This document shows, one piece after another, positions 61,258-64,000 of a stretch of DNA of 64,000 nucleotides (positions are counted from its first letter, which is position 1; each line of letters opens with the position of its first letter). The stretch covers positions 32,049-96,048 of the forward strand of contig NZ_SSOB01000031.1 in NCBI RefSeq assembly GCF_004801405.1. Direction: 5' to 3'. The notes under the pieces are model-generated. The model was not told where the DNA came from. It saw only the letters and a program-made list of their open reading frames with translations, and searched no databases. The position numbers were made by a program, and so were the translations under genes. The DNA is from Cohnella fermenti (lineage in GTDB: Bacteria > Bacillota > Bacilli > Paenibacillales > Paenibacillaceae).

Positions 61258-62303
61258 GCGGAAGGGCGATGCTGCCGGGTGGGGTCAGCCGCGCGGGGCA
61301 GGCAGCTCTACGGCTGGCGATTGTCGGGACGGACACTTCGCATTCGGCCGCCTTCGCGCAATTGCTGTTCGACCGCACGCACCCGTATCATGTACCGGGC
61401 GCGCGAGTCGCGGCCGCCTATCCCGGAGGTTCGCCGGATATTGAGCTGAGCCGGTCCAGGGTGGACGGCTTCGCCGCACGGCTGCGGGATGAATTCGGGG
61501 TTCGGCTCGCTGCGACTCCGGAGGAAGCGGCGGACGGTGCGGATGCGGTGCTGCTGCTCTCCGCCGACGGGAGGCAGCATCTTGAGTTGTTCCGGCGCGT
61601 TGCGAAGCCGGGACGCCCGGTATTCGTCGACAAGCCGCTGGCGACGACTTACCGGGATGCCCGGGAGCTTGCGAAGCTGGCGGCGGCGCTTGGCGTTCCG
61701 CTGCTTAGCGGCTCGGCGCTTCGCTATGCCGAGGATATGGTCGCCGGTCTCGAGCGGGTCGGCGGCCGGGAGGCGATGATCGGCGCCGATTGCTACGGAC
61801 CGATTGCGATGGATGCGGCGCTCGGCGGGTATCTCTGGTACGGCATCCACGCGGCGGAGATGCTGTACGCCGCGATGGGGACGGGCTGCGAGCGGGTGAC
61901 GGCGGTAGCGGCGGGCGGCAGCAGCGGCGACGGGCAGTTGGTGGTCGGCAACGGGCGAATGGCGGGCGGCAACGGCGGCAACGGCGGCAGCGGGCGATTG
62001 GCGGGCGAGCATCTGGTCGGTGTCTGGAAGGACGGCCGGGTCGGCACGATGCGAGGCAGCTACTCGGGTGCGGAGTTCGGAGCCGTCCTGCACCGGGAAG
62101 CGGCAAGCTGTTATATGCGGGTCAAGCCGGAGTCCAGGCCGTTCTATGCGAGCCTGCTGGAGCGGGTCATTCCGTTTCTGCGCGGAGATGAGGTTCCGGG
62201 TCTGCCGACGGTGGACGAGACGCTGGAGATCATCCGTTTCCTCGAAGCCGCCAATCTCAGCCGCGAGCGCGGACGCACGGTCCGGCTGGACGAGATCGAG
62301 TAG
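61254..62303 (+). CDS. Gfo/Idh/MocA-like oxidoreductase with Gly/Asn-rich insert
   Basis: 349 residues. LRLAIVGTDTSHSAAFAQLL near 20 takes the place of the usual GxGxxG, PVFVDKPLATTYRDA near 120 matches the EKP region, and YLWYGIHAAEMLYAAMG near 195 carries the His. A repetitive Gly/Asn/Arg stretch (about 225-245, encoded near 61950-62000) interrupts the C-terminal domain. ATG 61254 overlaps the dehydratase stop. The frame is open far upstream, but that is a shadow of the dehydratase. Confidence 0.85.
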   Translation: MSGRAMLPGGVSRAGQAALRLAIVGTDTSHSAAFAQLLFDRTHPYHVPGARVAAAYPGGSPDIELSRSRVDGFAARLRDEFGVRLAATPEEAADGADAVLLLSADGRQHLELFRRVAKPGRPVFVDKPLATTYRDARELAKLAAALGVPLLSGSALRYAEDMVAGLERVGGREAMIGADCYGPIAMDAALGGYLWYGIHAAEMLYAAMGTGCERVTAVAAGGSSGDGQLVVGNGRMAGGNGGNGGSGRLAGEHLVGVWKDGRVGTMRGSYSGAEFGAVLHREAASCYMRVKPESRPFYASLLERVIPFLRGDEVPGLPTVDETLEIIRFLEAANLSRERGRTVRLDEIE

Positions 62304-62317
62304 AGGGGGCGGAAGGG

Positions 62318-63529
62318 ATGGCGGGTATCGTGAAGCTGGTTGCCCCGGAGAGGCTGGGCGAGGCCGCGGCATTGGCGGATCGCGTCTTTCGCGGGGGCGA
62401 GACGTTTATGGGGAGGGCTTTTCCCGCGATTTTCGACGGGAGGCTGGCGTGCTCCTACGGGGTCCATGAAGGAGATCGACTGGCCGCCTTCCTTGGCCTT
62501 GTGCCGAGCGAGCTGCGAATCGGACCGGCCAGCGTGCCGCTGTTCTCGATCGGCGCCGTCTGCACGGCGCCCGAGTCGCGCGGGCGAGGCTATGCGAGCG
62601 CTCTGCTCGGCGAGGCATTCCGCCATATCGACGAAGCGGGAGGCTCGCTGCTGTTCGTCTCCGGAGCGCTGCCGATCTATCGCCGCAGCGGCTGTCATCC
62701 GTTCGGAGGCATCAGACGCTATCGCGTGAACGGCGGCATGGCGGGGGCGGAGACAGGTGCGGGGGCAGGTGTGGGGACAAGTGCGGGGACAAGTGCGGAT
62801 ATGGAGCCGGCCTTCGAGTGGAGGGAGCTGCTGCGGGCGGACCTGCACCGGCTGCAAGCGTTGGCCGAGCGGAGCGAAGCTCGCTATGGGAGAAGCTTGG
62901 CCGAGACGGCGGCGCTTCTCCATTCGGCCTCCCTCGCGGGAATCTATCGGATGGAGCAGAAGACGCTGCTTGGTCTGCGAGACGGCAAGGCGACGGCCTT
63001 TATCGTCATCGCCGTTCCCGGAGAGAAGCCTGCGGAGACGGCGCCGTTCGTCGTCGAATGGGGCGGCGATGCGGCGGATGCCGTGAGGCTTATGGCCGAG
63101 TCCGTTGTCCATTATTCGCCGAAGGACGGACTCGAAGCGTTCGTTCCGTGGCAGGAGCGCGAGCTGATGCGAGCGCTGGAACAGTTGGCGAATCGTGAGG
63201 GGACAGCGGAGGTGGTGGAAGCGGAGGCGAAGCACTCCGGCACGGTCCGCGTCGGCAGCGCGAACCGGCTCTGGGAGCAGCTTCGGCCTTATCTGGCCGC
63301 CCGCGACTCCGGAGCTTCGGCGCAGGTCGAGGTCGCGGATGCGCCGGGCGATTCGGGCGCCGCGGACGTGACGGCGGCGGGCGAGACTCGCCGTCTGGAC
63401 GCGGAGCGCCTGATCTCCTTCCTGTTCGATCCGGCCTCCGAGGCGCGGTCCGCGTTCGCGCGCTCCGATCTGCTCGCACGGCTGCTGCCGATCCCGTTGC
63501 CGTATCCGTCGGGCTTGAGCTTCGTATAG
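62318..63529 (+). CDS. GNAT-family N-acetyltransferase (Eis-like)
   Basis: 403 residues. The N-terminal GNAT core has the acetyl-CoA motif IGAVCTAPESRGRGYASALL near 80 and FVSGALPIYRRSGCHPFGG near 110, and the longer C-terminal part fits an Eis-like or two-domain GNAT. A Gly/Ala/Thr-rich repeat (AGAGVGTSAGTSAD) lies between the domains. AGAGGGGGC precedes the ATG. It is 14 bases after the oxidoreductase and ends at a terminator. Acceptor substrate unknown. Confidence 0.85.
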   Translation: MAGIVKLVAPERLGEAAALADRVFRGGETFMGRAFPAIFDGRLACSYGVHEGDRLAAFLGLVPSELRIGPASVPLFSIGAVCTAPESRGRGYASALLGEAFRHIDEAGGSLLFVSGALPIYRRSGCHPFGGIRRYRVNGGMAGAETGAGAGVGTSAGTSADMEPAFEWRELLRADLHRLQALAERSEARYGRSLAETAALLHSASLAGIYRMEQKTLLGLRDGKATAFIVIAVPGEKPAETAPFVVEWGGDAADAVRLMAESVVHYSPKDGLEAFVPWQERELMRALEQLANREGTAEVVEAEAKHSGTVRVGSANRLWEQLRPYLAARDSGASAQVEVADAPGDSGAADVTAAGETRRLDAERLISFLFDPASEARSAFARSDLLARLLPIPLPYPSGLSFV

Positions 63530-63548
63530 GGGAAGACGGCACAATTCG

Positions 63549-63580
63549 GAGACTGTCCCGCTGGGGCCGGTCTCTTTTTT
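63549..63580 (+). terminator. Terminator of the catabolic operon
   Basis: GAGAC pairs with GTCTC and an inner CCC with GGG; the stem ends in TTTTTT (63575-63580). Confidence 0.75.
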
Positions 63581-63600
63581 GTGCCTTGCGATTTCGGCGG

Positions 63601-63822
63601 TTTTATGCGGAATTTCACATGCAGATCGTGGTGAGGCTCGATGTCATGCGCAATTTATGCGGTTTTTCATATTCATTCGGTGCTGGACGTCGCTTTTTTC
63701 GGAATGAGTGTGGTTTTTAGTATAAAAACGGACATCGGAGGCGGCAGGGGAGCGATTGTATGCGGTTTTTAGCATAAAAGCAGGCATTGGAGGCTGTCCG
63801 GCGGCGATTGTATACGGTTTTT
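63601..63822. repeat. Array of five ~52-bp repeats, last one cut by an IS
   Basis: Anchors ATGCGG (63605), ATGCGG (63657), GTGTGG (63708), ATGCGG (63760) and ATACGG (63812) recur at 52, 51, 52 and 52 bases. Unit 1 reads ATGCGGAATTTCACAT, almost the same as the copies at 47753. Units 3 and 4 share CAT.GGAGGC and GCGATTG spacers. Unit 5 agrees with unit 4 through GGTTTTT, then changes abruptly into the IS end. Confidence 0.75.
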
Positions 63823-64000
63823 CAGGCTGTTGAATAACCCCTTATGAAACAGGTTGCAGGTACGAAAATGAGACGAACAGCAAAGAAGTGGCCCCCACCC
63901 AACTCTCGTCTTGCCTGGTTGGCAAGGTATCGAGCTATCTTTTTCAGATTTTGGGCAAACGCCGTCAGGAGAGCCTGCTCTTGCATCTTGGCTCTCCCTC
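63822..64000 (-). mobile_element. End of an insertion sequence with transposase C-terminus (runs off the window)
   Basis: On the minus strand the frame from the window edge encodes AKMQEQALLTAFAQNLKKIA, then RYLANQARRE, and ends at a TGA (63822-63824) inside the element end CAGGCTGTTGAATAACCCC. This tail and the GGCTGTTGAATAAC end are familiar from transposases of IS1182-like elements; family assignment is tentative. The N-terminal part of the transposase lies beyond the window. Confidence 0.75.

Noticed and set aside
62144..63544. 466-codon minus-strand frame opposite the acetyltransferase
   Set aside because: No motif on this strand, while the GNAT motif and operon order support the plus strand.

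Overview
The window reads as chromosomal DNA of a spore-forming, GC-rich member of the Paenibacillaceae (Cohnella or Paenibacillus-like; inferred). The signs are the Bacillota gene order polA-mutM-ytaF-coaE with nrdR close by, an alpha/beta-type small acid-soluble spore protein, an S-layer-anchored surface protein, YesM/YesN-type two-component pairs, and many carbohydrate ABC importers that lack their own ATPase gene.

Layout. 1-6.6 kb is core genome: the end of polA, mutM, ytaF, coaE, a lytic transglycosylase, a spore protein, nrdR, then tRNA-Ala(GGC) and three tRNA-Lys(CTT). A decayed tRNA fragment follows at 6.72-6.78 kb. 6.9-15.3 kb holds a response regulator, a very large hybrid sensor kinase whose natural N-terminus is cut by an in-frame TGA, and a mosaic SLH-domain surface protein. 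15.4-17 kb is a non-coding stretch plus a frameshifted pseudogene. 17.1-25.1 kb is a mannoside utilisation locus: GntR/LacI-type regulator, two permeases, binding protein and GH38 alpha-mannosidase. 25.2-28.0 kb (minus) is a secreted GxGYxYP protein. 28.2-35.7 kb is a second sugar locus: YesMN pair, binding protein, two permeases, a sugar isomerase/epimerase-like protein and an MgtC-family membrane protein. 35.9-38.0 kb is a secreted glycerophosphodiesterase-like protein.

38.1-47.8 kb begins with the remains of a GntR/UTRA regulator and an array of ~52-bp repeats. It continues with a regulator that fuses a GntR DNA-binding domain to a solute-binding-protein domain, a medium-chain dehydrogenase, a third ABC importer (permease, permease, binding protein) and a beta-helix protein. 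47.9-63.5 kb is a large catabolic region: two Gfo/Idh/MocA oxidoreductases and an RraA-like gene, a divergent IclR regulator, a fourth ABC importer, a second nearly identical RraA-like gene, two SDR dehydrogenases, an FAH-family hydrolase, an amidohydrolase, an IlvD/Edd dehydratase, another Gfo/Idh oxidoreductase and an acetyltransferase. The enzyme set fits a non-phosphorylative (diketo-hydrolase) sugar oxidation route; this is inferred from families. The window ends in a third ~52-bp repeat array interrupted by the end of an insertion sequence.

The observations most worth following are: the ~52-bp-period repeat family with a palindromic core, found at three intergenic sites and hit by an IS; the oxidative sugar cluster with its duplicated RraA gene and a decayed oxidoreductase copy just upstream; the in-frame TGA in the hybrid kinase; the GntR-binding-protein fusion with TGATGT repeats at its own and its neighbour's promoter; and an AT-rich motif shared by three promoters in the mannoside region.
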